A stretch of DNA of 59,870 nt, from NCBI GenBank assembly GCA_030765335.1, contig JAVCCU010000019.1:1-59870 (forward strand). The letters are read 5' to 3'. Shown here piece after piece: positions 26,328-34,947 of this stretch; position 1 is the first letter of the stretch; every line of letters begins with the position of its first letter. The DNA is from Candidatus Kaelpia aquatica. GTDB lineage: Bacteria > Omnitrophota > Gorgyraeia > Kaelpiales > Kaelpiaceae. The notes under the pieces are model-generated. The model did not search any database. It was not told the DNA's origin and saw nothing but the letters and a program-made list of their open reading frames with translations. The translations under genes were made by a program, and so were the position numbers.

Positions 26328-26660
26328 TCAAGGAGTGTGGTCATGTTCTGTTACAACACCTGTAGCTGCAACATAAGTATAAGCATCCCCATTCGGACAT
26401 AATGCTGTATCTCCAGAAGCAAAATAGTTATGCGCAAACGTAGATAAAGCTAAGGTTGTAGGAAATACCGCACTGCCAGCAATTGCTGTCTGTGCATAAT
26501 AAGCAGCAAGTGCAGATCTTATGGTAGCAACAGTTCCATCACAAGCAGCCTCTCTTGCATTTGCCTGTAAATCGATGAACTTAGGAACCGCTATAGCTGC
26601 CAAAATAGATATAACAACTATTACCATTACCAATTCAATCAGTGTAAAACCACGTTTCAT
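26328..26660 (-). CDS. Type IV pilin / major pseudopilin (GspG or PilA type)
   Basis: 110 residues: leader MKRG/FTLIELVMVIVVISILAAIAVPKF with Gly -1 and Glu +5, followed by the helix and an Ala/Thr-rich globular part with two cysteines (AACDGTV, ALCPNGD) that could form a disulfide. Short length fits a GspG-like main pseudopilin or a small pilin. Perfect AAAGGAGGTG 7 bases before the ATG, own terminator downstream and 177-base divergent region upstream: an independent, likely highly expressed unit. Confidence 0.88.
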   Translation of the reverse strand: MKRGFTLIELVMVIVVISILAAIAVPKFIDLQANAREAACDGTVATIRSALAAYYAQTAIAGSAVFPTTLALSTFAHNYFASGDTALCPNGDAYTYVAATGVVTEHDHTP

Positions 26661-26723
26661 GCTAACACCTCCTTTAACTGACTTTCTATATTAAAACAAA
26701 ATCTATTTTTCATGCTGAATTAT

Positions 26724-26753
26724 TATATAATGTAATATTAACCATGTCTACAA
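26724..26753 (-). promoter_or_regulatory. Possible promoter of the pilin gene
   Basis: Minus strand TTGTAG (26753-26748), 18 bases, TATATA (26729-26724), inside an overlapping TATAAT with longer spacer (26727-26722). The AT-rich divergent region makes the exact hexamers uncertain. Confidence 0.35.
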
Positions 26754-26802
26754 TAAATTTAACTAAATTTAGCTAAATAAATAATACAAATCTGCTAATA
26801 TA

Positions 26803-26831
26803 TTAACATAATATAAACAACTTTAGACATT
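26803..26831 (+). promoter_or_regulatory. Possible promoter of the plus-strand glycosyltransferase
   Basis: TTAACA (26803-26808), 17 bases, GACATT (26826-26831), 6 bases, ATG at 26838. The -35 matches 5 of 6 positions, the -10 only 3; the start codon has no Shine-Dalgarno sequence. Geometry as in the other candidate leaderless starts. Confidence 0.25.
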
Positions 26832-26837
26832 AAAAAG

Positions 26838-28670
26838 ATGGGTATACTCCAAATATTACTGACCTATATTTACCTGCTCTTCCTTTTAAACAATTTGGGC
26901 AGATATATCATTACTGCTGATATATCTAACAAATTATACTGCAAGATACCATTTGCTATCATACTTATAACTCTTATAACCACTCTGCTGGGATTTACAG
27001 GTCTGCTAAAAGCACAGTATATCTTGACCTCAATAATTATACTATCACTATTACTGCTTAGACCTATGATTAAAGACTGTAAGTCATGCTTATCAAAGCT
27101 CAACTATTTAAAAACTATTAGAGCTGAAATAATTCTACCTTTATTATTAATAGCATCTTATCTTTTCATAACACAGCTTAATGCCCTAACTCCTCCGGTC
27201 TCACGCGATGCATTAAACTATCACCTCTACTTACCAAAATTATACCTAGAAGATGGACAGATTATGACAATAGCAGAGAATATTTACAGCTACTTCCCTG
27301 CTTACTGGGGGCTATTCTATTCATTTTTGATATCTCTATCTAGCGATATCATGCCTAAATTAATGCACTCTCTGTTTCTTATAATGAGTATTTTTTTAAT
27401 CATGGACTTTGTTAAGATCTTAAATAGAGAGGCCAAACCCATACATGGCATGATTGCAGGAATAATATTTCTCTCGGCTCCTACAATAACAAAGAATGCC
27501 GCATGGGCTTACCTCGACATAAGCTTCTCCTTCTATCTTCTGCTTGGAATCTACATGATAATACAATCCCGGCAATCTAGAAACAGAGCCTACCTCTACC
27601 TTGCTGCAATCTCTATTGGTTTTGCAACAGGAATGAAGTATCTAGGTCTAATCTGGATTGCACTATCAGGACTGCTAATAATTGAGATAGATGGAAGTAT
27701 CTATAAGTCATTTAAATCCTGTCTCAGGTTTGCTCTAGTTGCCACTCTCATTGCTTCTCCTTTCTATATTAGAAACTATATTCAAACAGGCAACCCCTTC
27801 TTCCCGTTTTTATCAAACATATTTGGATATCAAAACATCGAGGCAGAAAAATTCGAATTAATTATGGCTTATTTTAAAAGCTACGGAGAAGGCATTTATT
27901 TTAAAGACTTTCTACTTCTACCCTATAGATTGCTATTTGAATCTGAATTTGGAATCCCAAGTAAATTTGATGGAAAAATAAGCTTGCTCTTCATAGCAAG
28001 TATCGCTGCAATTATTAAAATAAGAAAGACCATCCCATACAAAAGCCTGCTATACATGCCGCTAATATACTTACTGCTTTGGTTCTTACTCAGCCAGCAA
28101 ATAAGATTCTTAATACCGCTGCTTGCAATCCTATCCATTATAACCGGCTTCTATTTGAGTCTTCTAAAATTAAAATATTTAAACTATGTACTCATATTTG
28201 CAGGATTACTATATCTCTATTACCCCTTGAAAGACTGCTATAAAATTAAACCTTATAATTTTATTTTGGGCAGAGAATCAAAATCTGAATTTATGACGCA
28301 CCATATAAGGGCCTACCCTATAATAGAATATATAAATAATAGTCTCCCTCAAAAAGCCAAGATAATGCTCCTAGAGATGGGACCAATAGCCTATCTCCTA
28401 GAAAGAGAGCTTTATCAAGAGAGCATCTTTGAAGAATATTCCTTCAGAAAAAGGCTAAAAAGTTCAAGAACCAGTATAAACCTGTTTTTCAAAGAGAATA
28501 ATATTGACTTCATATTAATAGACGAACAATTTATGAAAACATATACAGCTCCTCTTATGGAAAAAAAAGAGTTATACACATTAGGGGAGGTCTACTTTAA
28601 AGATCTAGCTCTTCAATATCGCTGGAATAATTTCGCATTATATAAGATTAATATTGAAAACGGTACTTGA
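26838..28670 (+). CDS. GT-C (GT39-like) membrane glycosyltransferase
   Basis: 610 residues with about 12-13 membrane helices. After the fourth helix comes LTPPVSRDALNYHLYLPKLY, an acidic loop motif of GT-C enzymes, and later FYIRNYIQTGNPFFPFLSN, a signature of a PMT_2-like branch; the last 120 residues form a soluble domain. It is the only plus-strand gene between 1 and 39787 and its last 23 bases overlap the 3' end of the minus-strand GT2 gene. Probably moves a lipid-linked sugar to an envelope acceptor; details unknown. Confidence 0.8.
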   Translation: MGILQILLTYIYLLFLLNNLGRYIITADISNKLYCKIPFAIILITLITTLLGFTGLLKAQYILTSIIILSLLLLRPMIKDCKSCLSKLNYLKTIRAEIILPLLLIASYLFITQLNALTPPVSRDALNYHLYLPKLYLEDGQIMTIAENIYSYFPAYWGLFYSFLISLSSDIMPKLMHSLFLIMSIFLIMDFVKILNREAKPIHGMIAGIIFLSAPTITKNAAWAYLDISFSFYLLLGIYMIIQSRQSRNRAYLYLAAISIGFATGMKYLGLIWIALSGLLIIEIDGSIYKSFKSCLRFALVATLIASPFYIRNYIQTGNPFFPFLSNIFGYQNIEAEKFELIMAYFKSYGEGIYFKDFLLLPYRLLFESEFGIPSKFDGKISLLFIASIAAIIKIRKTIPYKSLLYMPLIYLLLWFLLSQQIRFLIPLLAILSIITGFYLSLLKLKYLNYVLIFAGLLYLYYPLKDCYKIKPYNFILGRESKSEFMTHHIRAYPIIEYINNSLPQKAKIMLLEMGPIAYLLERELYQESIFEEYSFRKRLKSSRTSINLFFKENNIDFILIDEQFMKTYTAPLMEKKELYTLGEVYFKDLALQYRWNNFALYKINIENGT

Positions 28671-29322
28671 AAAGAACAGAGATAGATCTTAGCCCGTCTT
28701 TATAGGATATCTTCTTACCCTCTCCATAACTTCTAAATCTATAACTTATAGGATGTTGGCAAAACTTAAACTTACTCCTTAAAACCTTAGCTGTAATCTC
28801 TGCTTCTACTTCAAACCTGTCTGATTTTAATTCTAAACTTAACCAGTTTTTGCGATACATTAACTTATAGCAAGTTTCCATATCTTTTACCCAGCTAAAA
28901 TAAAGCAGGCTGCTAAAGATACTTAAGCATCTATTCCCCATCCTATGCCAAATAGGAGTCTCATAATCAAAACAGAATCTATCCCCATAAATAACCTCTA
29001 CGTCTCTATCTTTTAAAATATTGAAAAGCGTGATCATATCATCTGGATTATATTCTAAATCTGCATCCTGAATAGCAACAATATCGCCAGAGGCGACTTT
29101 TAAACCTTCTCTTATAGCATTGCCTTTACCCTTATTTGTACTTAAAGAGATCTGTTTTATCTTTGAATTATTAGCCGTCTCATTTAATCTCTGCTTAGTA
29201 TTATCTGTTGAACCATCATTAACCACTATTATCTCTTTATCAACATTAAGGCTTAGGAGTTTGTTTAAAACATCTATTATTGTATTTTCCTCGTTATAGA
29301 CAGGAACAATTATTGATAACAT
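28648..29322 (-). CDS. GT2 glycosyltransferase (DPM1-like)
   Basis: 224 residues: LSIIVPVYNEENTIIDVL, IIVVNDGSTDNT, IQDADLEYNPDDM (metal site), MGNRCLSIFSSLLYF and DMETCYKLMYRKNW, all typical of the DPM1-like branch of family 2. No membrane tail. GGGGG precedes the ATG by 7 bases. Last gene of the T2SS transcript and convergent with the plus-strand GT-C gene, for which it may provide the polyprenyl-phosphate sugar. Confidence 0.87.
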   Translation of the reverse strand: MLSIIVPVYNEENTIIDVLNKLLSLNVDKEIIVVNDGSTDNTKQRLNETANNSKIKQISLSTNKGKGNAIREGLKVASGDIVAIQDADLEYNPDDMITLFNILKDRDVEVIYGDRFCFDYETPIWHRMGNRCLSIFSSLLYFSWVKDMETCYKLMYRKNWLSLELKSDRFEVEAEITAKVLRSKFKFCQHPISYRFRSYGEGKKISYKDGLRSISVLFKYRFQY

Positions 29323-29343
29323 TTTAAAACCCCCGGCATTGAC

Positions 29344-30006
29344 TTATTCCAACAGAGAGAACCCTTGTTTTAAAGCAAGCTTACCTCTATCTCTATCGCT
29401 TATACTTGTAAAGACCATACCATATTCATGGCCATCATCTACGCTCTTCGCCCATACAATTTTAGCTTCACCGGTCAAAGGCCAACTCTCCTGAGGCAGA
29501 TAAAGCCTGAAATAACACTCATCGCCTTTATCAAAAGAGTCTTGGGAGAAAACTTTCATACCTGTTGTGCTTAAATCTTTAGTTAATCCTTTAATGGTAA
29601 ACTCTTTGTCTGTCAATCTACGCATCTCAAGATCAAAACACATGCCAGTCCTTAAGGCCAGCCTATCACCTTCTATATTTTTTCCGACAGCAGTCTTACC
29701 TTTAGCTGCCTTAGAAATAAAATATAAATAAGGTATACACACTATGGTCGCCGGGTATATTAAAAAAATACTACTCTTCAATATTGAAAAAACTATGGAA
29801 TAAACAAAGAACGAGCCGACAATAACACTTAAAATATCAACCAGCTTAAAATTGACTAGTTCAGGTTTCTTGTAAAAAATAAGAGCTGTCAGCAAAAAAG
29901 TAGCCAATATCAAAGAGAGGCAGATATTCACTGCAGCTGAAAGTTTAAAAGCCAATATAAACAACAACACCGCCCCGGATAGAATACATATTTTTATCTC
30001 TTTCAT
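29344..30006 (-). CDS. Membrane-anchored PilZ (c-di-GMP-binding) protein
   Basis: 220 residues: four hydrophobic segments in the first 95 residues, then a PilZ domain with the two cyclic-di-GMP motifs RLALR (RxxxR) and DLSTTG (DxSxxG), followed by VIFRLYLPQESW-like strands and EYGMVFTSIS. Both ligand motifs are intact, so binding is likely. It overlaps the GspF gene by 1 base, which suggests c-di-GMP control of the secretion/pilus machine. Confidence 0.85.
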   Translation of the reverse strand: MKEIKICILSGAVLLFILAFKLSAAVNICLSLILATFLLTALIFYKKPELVNFKLVDILSVIVGSFFVYSIVFSILKSSIFLIYPATIVCIPYLYFISKAAKGKTAVGKNIEGDRLALRTGMCFDLEMRRLTDKEFTIKGLTKDLSTTGMKVFSQDSFDKGDECYFRLYLPQESWPLTGEAKIVWAKSVDDGHEYGMVFTSISDRDRGKLALKQGFSLLE

Positions 30007-31232
30007 TATGTTTTAAATAATTGGGTCATATTCCACATAGGCAAGAACACTCCCATAGCTAAGATTAACACACCGACAGCAAGAAAAGCAGTAAGTACTG
30101 GTTCTATTGTGACAGTTAGAGCATCTATCTTGCTTTTTAATTCCATATGATAATAAGAGCTCAAAGATTCTAACACTATATCCATAGCTCCTGTCTGCTC
30201 TCCTACTCCAATCATATTGCCGACCAATTTAGGAAAAGCTTTGCTCTCTTTCATCAAAACAGAGAGAGCCTGGCCTTCTGATACCCCCTTCCCAAAACCT
30301 TCAATCTGATTTTGCAAAAAATCATTACCTAAAGTCTTAGAAACAATTTCGAGGGCTTTTAAAATCGGTATGCCTACACTATTTAAGGCGTTAAAAATAA
30401 AGCAGAATCTAAGCAGGCTTACTTTAAGAAATATCTCCCCGAATATAGGAATTCTTAGTTTTATCTTACCCCAGAGAAAACTGCCGCGACTTGTCTTTCT
30501 CCAATAATTAAATCCTATAACACTTGCCAATGTAAACACTACTAAAAAGACAATATTATTTATCAAGAATCCGCTAGTTCCTAAAAGTATTCTCGTAGGT
30601 AAGGGCAGCTCCACATCAAACTGGCCATAAACTCTTGCAAATCTGGGTATTACAAATAAAGATATGCAGAATATAGCAGATATTATTCCCGTAAAAACAA
30701 GGACCGGATAACGCAAAGCATTCTTTACCTCTACAGATATATTGTAATCCCTCTCCATCGTCTTAGCAAGATTACTTAATATTTCATCCAGCGTACCTGC
30801 AACCTCGCCTGAGGCAATCATCTCGGTGTAAATCTTAGGAAAGACATCGGAGAAGCTTGCCATGGCTTTAGACAATGGTACTCCCTGTTCAACTTTAACA
30901 ATGACTTCAGAAAGAACCGCTTGAAAAAATTTATCTTGAGTCTCTTCAACTAAAAACCTTAACGCATTCACAATAGGAATCCCGGCTTTAATAGTAGTAG
31001 AAAACTGCAGAGTGAAGGCTATTAAGTCCCTCTTGTTTACACGGTTCTTAAAAATAGAGAACCTGTTATCTCTTTTAACCGAAGTAGTAGCAGCTTCGAC
31101 TTTATCAAAACTTATTGGAAGCAAGTCTCTCTCTTTAAAAAACTGCATCAATTCGCTCTCGCCTGTAACGGTTACTTTACCCTTAACCGCTTCTCCGTTC
31201 TTATTTCTTGCAAGATAATTATAAATAGCCAT
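30006..31232 (-). CDS. gspF: T2SS/T4P inner-membrane platform protein GspF/PilC
   Basis: 408 residues from the ATG at 31232: MAIYNYLARNKNGEAVKG start, two T2SSF domains (FTLQFSTTIKAGIPIVNALRFL; LLRFCFIFNALNSVGIPILKAL) and three membrane helices. The same frame extends to a TTG at 31274 but that part lies in the gspE gene and does not look like GspF. It is the membrane platform turned by GspE. Positioned after gspE as in most T2SS/T4P operons. Confidence 0.93.
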   Translation of the reverse strand: MAIYNYLARNKNGEAVKGKVTVTGESELMQFFKERDLLPISFDKVEAATTSVKRDNRFSIFKNRVNKRDLIAFTLQFSTTIKAGIPIVNALRFLVEETQDKFFQAVLSEVIVKVEQGVPLSKAMASFSDVFPKIYTEMIASGEVAGTLDEILSNLAKTMERDYNISVEVKNALRYPVLVFTGIISAIFCISLFVIPRFARVYGQFDVELPLPTRILLGTSGFLINNIVFLVVFTLASVIGFNYWRKTSRGSFLWGKIKLRIPIFGEIFLKVSLLRFCFIFNALNSVGIPILKALEIVSKTLGNDFLQNQIEGFGKGVSEGQALSVLMKESKAFPKLVGNMIGVGEQTGAMDIVLESLSSYYHMELKSKIDALTVTIEPVLTAFLAVGVLILAMGVFLPMWNMTQLFKT

Positions 31233-31239
31233 TTTAAAA

Positions 31240-33033
31240 TTATTCTCTTTTGGTCTTTTTTTCTTTTTTAGCAATCCACTCTTTCATATCTTTATTATAA
31301 TTCTCTACATCCTCGATTGCTATTTTGCTCTCTCTCTTAGCTCCTGCCTTTACTTTAACATCTTCGTCTAAATTGATATCCTTCTTAGGTTTAATTTCGA
31401 CCACCTCTTCGCATACTCTAGAGACTTCATCTAAAGTAATAGCGCCTCGCAATGCTTTTGTTATACCATCTTCAAACAATGATTTCATTCCTTTAGATTG
31501 GGCCTTGCTGCGTAACGCTACAACCGATGCGCCAGAAATGATCATCTCTTTTAATTCGTCATCTAAAAGCAAGACCTCAAAAAGACCGACTCTCCCTTGA
31601 TAGCCTGTGCCTTTACAGTAATCGCAGCCCTCTCCCTTATAGAGGGAGATCTTCTTGTTATAGCTGCGCAAATTAAAGCGCTCAATAATCGACTCAGAGG
31701 CTTTATAGCTAACCTTACATTGGGGGCAGATCTGTCTTGCTAATCTCTGAGCCATAACCGCAATAAGGCTAGCAGAGATAAGATAAGGCTCTACTCCCAT
31801 ATTTTGCAATCTTGTAACAGCAGAAGGAGCATCATTTGTATGCAGCGTAGAGAACACAAGATGTCCGGTTAAAGCTGCTTGTATAGCTATGGTTGCCGCA
31901 TCCATATCCCTAATCTCTCCAATCATTATAATATCAGGGTCATGCCGCAAAATAGAACGCAGACCGCTTGTAAAATTCAACCCTGCCCTAGAATTGACCT
32001 GCACCTGTCTTATTAGAGGAAGCCTATACTCTACAGGATCCTCAACTGTTACAATATGCTTATCTATAGTATTAAGCTCCATAAGGGCTGAATAGAGTGT
32101 TGTTGTTTTCCCACTTCCAGTGGGACCTGTAGTAAGAATCATGCCGTAAGGTTGTGCTATTGCCTTTCTAAACAGTCTCAGGGAATCACCGTCAAAGCCA
32201 AGCTTCTCCAGGCCTAAGAGTACATTGGCTGTATCGAGAATCCTCAAAACTACATTTTCTCCGTTGATCGTCGGCAAGGTTGAAACCCTGACGTCAATCT
32301 CCTTAGCATCTACATCGACTTTAAAGTGGCCGTCTTGAGGCAATCTAGACTCTGCTATGTCCATATTAGCCATGACTTTTATGCGAGATATCATAGCCAT
32401 CTCAAACGATTTGGGCGGAGATGGAACTTCTTGTAATACGCCATCAATCCTAAATCTTATTCTGAGCTTATCCGCCTCAGGTTCAATATGGATATCAGAA
32501 GTTCTGTCTCTAACAGCCTGAGCTATGACAAGATTGATGATCTGAATAACAGAATCTCCCATATCATCGCCTATCTCTCCAATCTTCTGAACTATCTTCT
32601 CTGCGCTAGATACTGATCTATAGACTTTATCAATACCGCTATTCATCTCAGACCCAGATAATAAAACAGGTCTTACATTGAATCCTGTAAAATTACGGAT
32701 TTCGGTCATAGCCGCTTGGGCTATAGGAAATAGTGTGCCTACAAAAAACCAATCGTTAATTTTAAATAGAGGTAATACATTGTTTTTACGGGCAAAATCC
32801 TCTGGCAGCATATATGTTGTATCTTTGCCAAAATCAATATAATCTAGCTCTAGATAGGGGATCTTATAAAAAAGAGATAGCTCTTTAAAGACTACCTTTT
32901 CGTTCTCCGAGTTCATCTCAATGAGAATTTCTAAGATATCTTTATTCTTTTGAACAGATAAAGATTTAGCCTTCTCTATCTGCCTTTGATCTATCAACCC
33001 CTTCTCAAGTAATATAGGAATAATCTCTTGCAT
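31240..33033 (-). CDS. gspE: T2SS/T4P assembly ATPase GspE/PilB
   Basis: 597 residues: N-terminal GspE domain (1-130), CTE/N2 region, Walker A GPTGSGKTT at 303-311, VTVEDPVEYRLP Asp box, IIMIGEIRD Walker B, TGHLVFSTLHTND His box, and a zinc tetracysteine (CPQC...CDYC). A charged Lys/Glu-rich tail of about 60 residues follows. It powers pseudopilus or pilus assembly at the inner membrane. Confidence 0.95.
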   Translation of the reverse strand: MQEIIPILLEKGLIDQRQIEKAKSLSVQKNKDILEILIEMNSENEKVVFKELSLFYKIPYLELDYIDFGKDTTYMLPEDFARKNNVLPLFKINDWFFVGTLFPIAQAAMTEIRNFTGFNVRPVLLSGSEMNSGIDKVYRSVSSAEKIVQKIGEIGDDMGDSVIQIINLVIAQAVRDRTSDIHIEPEADKLRIRFRIDGVLQEVPSPPKSFEMAMISRIKVMANMDIAESRLPQDGHFKVDVDAKEIDVRVSTLPTINGENVVLRILDTANVLLGLEKLGFDGDSLRLFRKAIAQPYGMILTTGPTGSGKTTTLYSALMELNTIDKHIVTVEDPVEYRLPLIRQVQVNSRAGLNFTSGLRSILRHDPDIIMIGEIRDMDAATIAIQAALTGHLVFSTLHTNDAPSAVTRLQNMGVEPYLISASLIAVMAQRLARQICPQCKVSYKASESIIERFNLRSYNKKISLYKGEGCDYCKGTGYQGRVGLFEVLLLDDELKEMIISGASVVALRSKAQSKGMKSLFEDGITKALRGAITLDEVSRVCEEVVEIKPKKDINLDEDVKVKAGAKRESKIAIEDVENYNKDMKEWIAKKEKKTKRE

Positions 33034-33036
33034 CTC

Positions 33037-33414
33037 TTAAATAAATTTTTTTATCTCTTCAAATATATAATCTATGTTGTATATTTTGAATAAGACTTTA
33101 TCAATATCTTCGTCTTTCGCAATCTCCTGAGCCTTATTATCCAAAGTATCTGTTATAAGTATTGCCTTCATATCTTTAAACCTTTTGTCTTTCTTAAGAA
33201 ACTTAAAAATCAGATGACCATCCCAGTCCCATTGAGGAAATATCATCTCCAATACCACAACCTTAGGCTGTCTTGACTGTATTTTACAAAATGCATCAAA
33301 AGCTTCATTCACAACAGAGACCTCCTTAGCCGTAGAGTCCTTCTGTATTTTATCTGAAAGAAGATTTAAAAATTGTAAATCTCCGCCACCGAGCAGGACA
33401 TATTCATCATTCAT
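33037..33414 (-). CDS. Degenerate response-regulator receiver (pseudo-receiver)
   Basis: 125 residues with the alternating beta-alpha pattern of a CheY-like domain: YVLLGGGDLQFLNLL, PKVVVLEMIFPQWDWDG, KAILITDT and VLFKIYN with Lys110. The phosphoryl-accepting Asp after strand 3 is replaced by Glu56 and the acidic pair after strand 1 is reduced to Asp12. Stand-alone, without output domain. It lies between gspE and the coiled-coil gene (gaps 3 and -4), so it is probably a structural or constitutively active partner in the secretion machine. Confidence 0.72.
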   Translation of the reverse strand: MNDEYVLLGGGDLQFLNLLSDKIQKDSTAKEVSVVNEAFDAFCKIQSRQPKVVVLEMIFPQWDWDGHLIFKFLKKDKRFKDMKAILITDTLDNKAQEIAKDEDIDKVLFKIYNIDYIFEEIKKFI

Positions 33415-34943
33415 CGCGATATCTCCTTAAGTATATTCTCTACATCCTTTCTATCTTTCGATTTAGGCTTAAGCTTTAAATATCGAGTAAAATAATACCT
33501 GGCTTTATCGTAATCATAGATATAATATCTATATATCAAACCGATATTATACACTGTATCAGCATCGTCTGAAATTATTCCATGGCTTTTCAAAAATTCA
33601 TCTAAAGCCTCTTTAAAGCGGTTGTTCTTTAAGTAGTAGACCCCTAGATTGTAATGGGCAGCAGCTTCTTTCTCAAGGTATAACTCTTGCTCCCCCCCAG
33701 ATGCATGCTCACGACTTTTTCTAAGCTGATATATCAAGCTGGTCAAAGCCACCTCTGGTTCTATCTTATCTATCTTCATACTACCTAAATCTACCACTGA
33801 TTTCTCGTTTTTAATATCGCCCCTATCGGATTTATCAAGAACATCGCCTAAGACGCTTATCTTATGCTGCAATTGAGTATTCACATCTGAAACATCTCCT
33901 AAGACTGCGCTGAGACTCTTGTAATTGGTTTTAAAATCTTTAAGCTCTATTTTAAGCTTCTCATTCTCGTTGTTTAGACTTAAAGCCTCCTCCCTCTGTC
34001 TCTGAAACTGATCTTGAATCTCTATTAACTTGTCTTCTAAATCCCGGATTGTATTAACCTTCTCTGCAATCCTGCTCTCTTTATCAATAAGTATTTTGAG
34101 GATCCCTTCTCTCTCTTTAGCTAAACTATCGACGCTGTCCCGTAATTCTAAAACCTCTTCTGCTCTCAATCCAGTCTTGACTTTAGCCTCCTCTAGAAGA
34201 GTCTTCGCAGCCCCTATATCCTTCTCTCTTTTATGTAGTATTTTTTTTAACTCAGAAATAGTAAGTCTTAGAATCTGAACCTCCCGGACCAAAACATCTT
34301 TATCTTCTTCAATATTGCTCAATCTATGTTTTAAACTTAAGTTTTCGGCATTTAATTTTTTTATTTTGTCTTCTATGCTTTTAAATTTCTTAACTTCCCG
34401 AGAAAGATCTTCTTTCTCAGCAGTTAGAATTTTATAATCTTTCTCTATGTTCTGTAGTTGAAGTTTAAAATTTTCATTCTCTTGCCCAAGAAAATCTAAA
34501 TCTTTTTCCTTTTTCAGCAGAAGATCAATCTCTTTATCAAACCTCTTTATCTTCAGTTGAAGCTCTTTCTTCTCCTTAGCTAGATTATCAACACTCTGAT
34601 CTAAAGAACTTATCTTCTTTCTAAGGCGAGGATACGCATTATCGAGTTCTAACTGCACATCTATAAGGCTTCTCTCTAAAGACTTACGCTCTACTTTTAG
34701 AGAGAGCACTTCCTCTCTAAGGGTTTTTATCTTAGTCGCCATGCTCTTTCTCTCTGAAATTTCTTCATTAATCTGTCCCATTTTAAGCAGCAGCCCTTCA
34801 TTGATACCTCTAACCTTTTTCTCTAAAAAAACAATCTGGACTCTCTGTTGAATAAAAATATAAACAAAAATCAAGAAGATAACAGATAGCATTACTGAGG
34901 CACTGCGGATAGATAGAACTTTTATATCTTTTTTTTCAACCAC
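33411..34943 (-). CDS. Membrane-anchored coiled-coil protein with TPR
   Basis: About 510 residues: one membrane helix near the N-terminus (ASVMLSVIFLIFVYIFIQQ), then some 350 residues of heptad-rich Lys/Glu/Leu coiled coil, a short linker, and C-terminal TPRs (AAAHYNLGVYYLKNNRFKEAL, VYNIGLIYRYYIYDYDKARYYF). I start at GTG 34943, four bases past the secretin stop; the same frame also has a TTG at 34991 inside the secretin gene. No standard T2SS family matches; a periplasmic spacer or scaffold between inner membrane and secretin is a reasonable guess. Confidence 0.75.
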   Translation of the reverse strand: MVEKKDIKVLSIRSASVMLSVIFLIFVYIFIQQRVQIVFLEKKVRGINEGLLLKMGQINEEISERKSMATKIKTLREEVLSLKVERKSLERSLIDVQLELDNAYPRLRKKISSLDQSVDNLAKEKKELQLKIKRFDKEIDLLLKKEKDLDFLGQENENFKLQLQNIEKDYKILTAEKEDLSREVKKFKSIEDKIKKLNAENLSLKHRLSNIEEDKDVLVREVQILRLTISELKKILHKREKDIGAAKTLLEEAKVKTGLRAEEVLELRDSVDSLAKEREGILKILIDKESRIAEKVNTIRDLEDKLIEIQDQFQRQREEALSLNNENEKLKIELKDFKTNYKSLSAVLGDVSDVNTQLQHKISVLGDVLDKSDRGDIKNEKSVVDLGSMKIDKIEPEVALTSLIYQLRKSREHASGGEQELYLEKEAAAHYNLGVYYLKNNRFKEALDEFLKSHGIISDDADTVYNIGLIYRYYIYDYDKARYYFTRYLKLKPKSKDRKDVENILKEISR

Positions 34944-34947
34944 AATA

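Noticed and set aside
26744-26829. Inverted pair ATGTCTA / TAGACAT in the divergent pilin region
   Set aside because: Seven-base match at 72 bases distance in AT-rich DNA; expected by chance.
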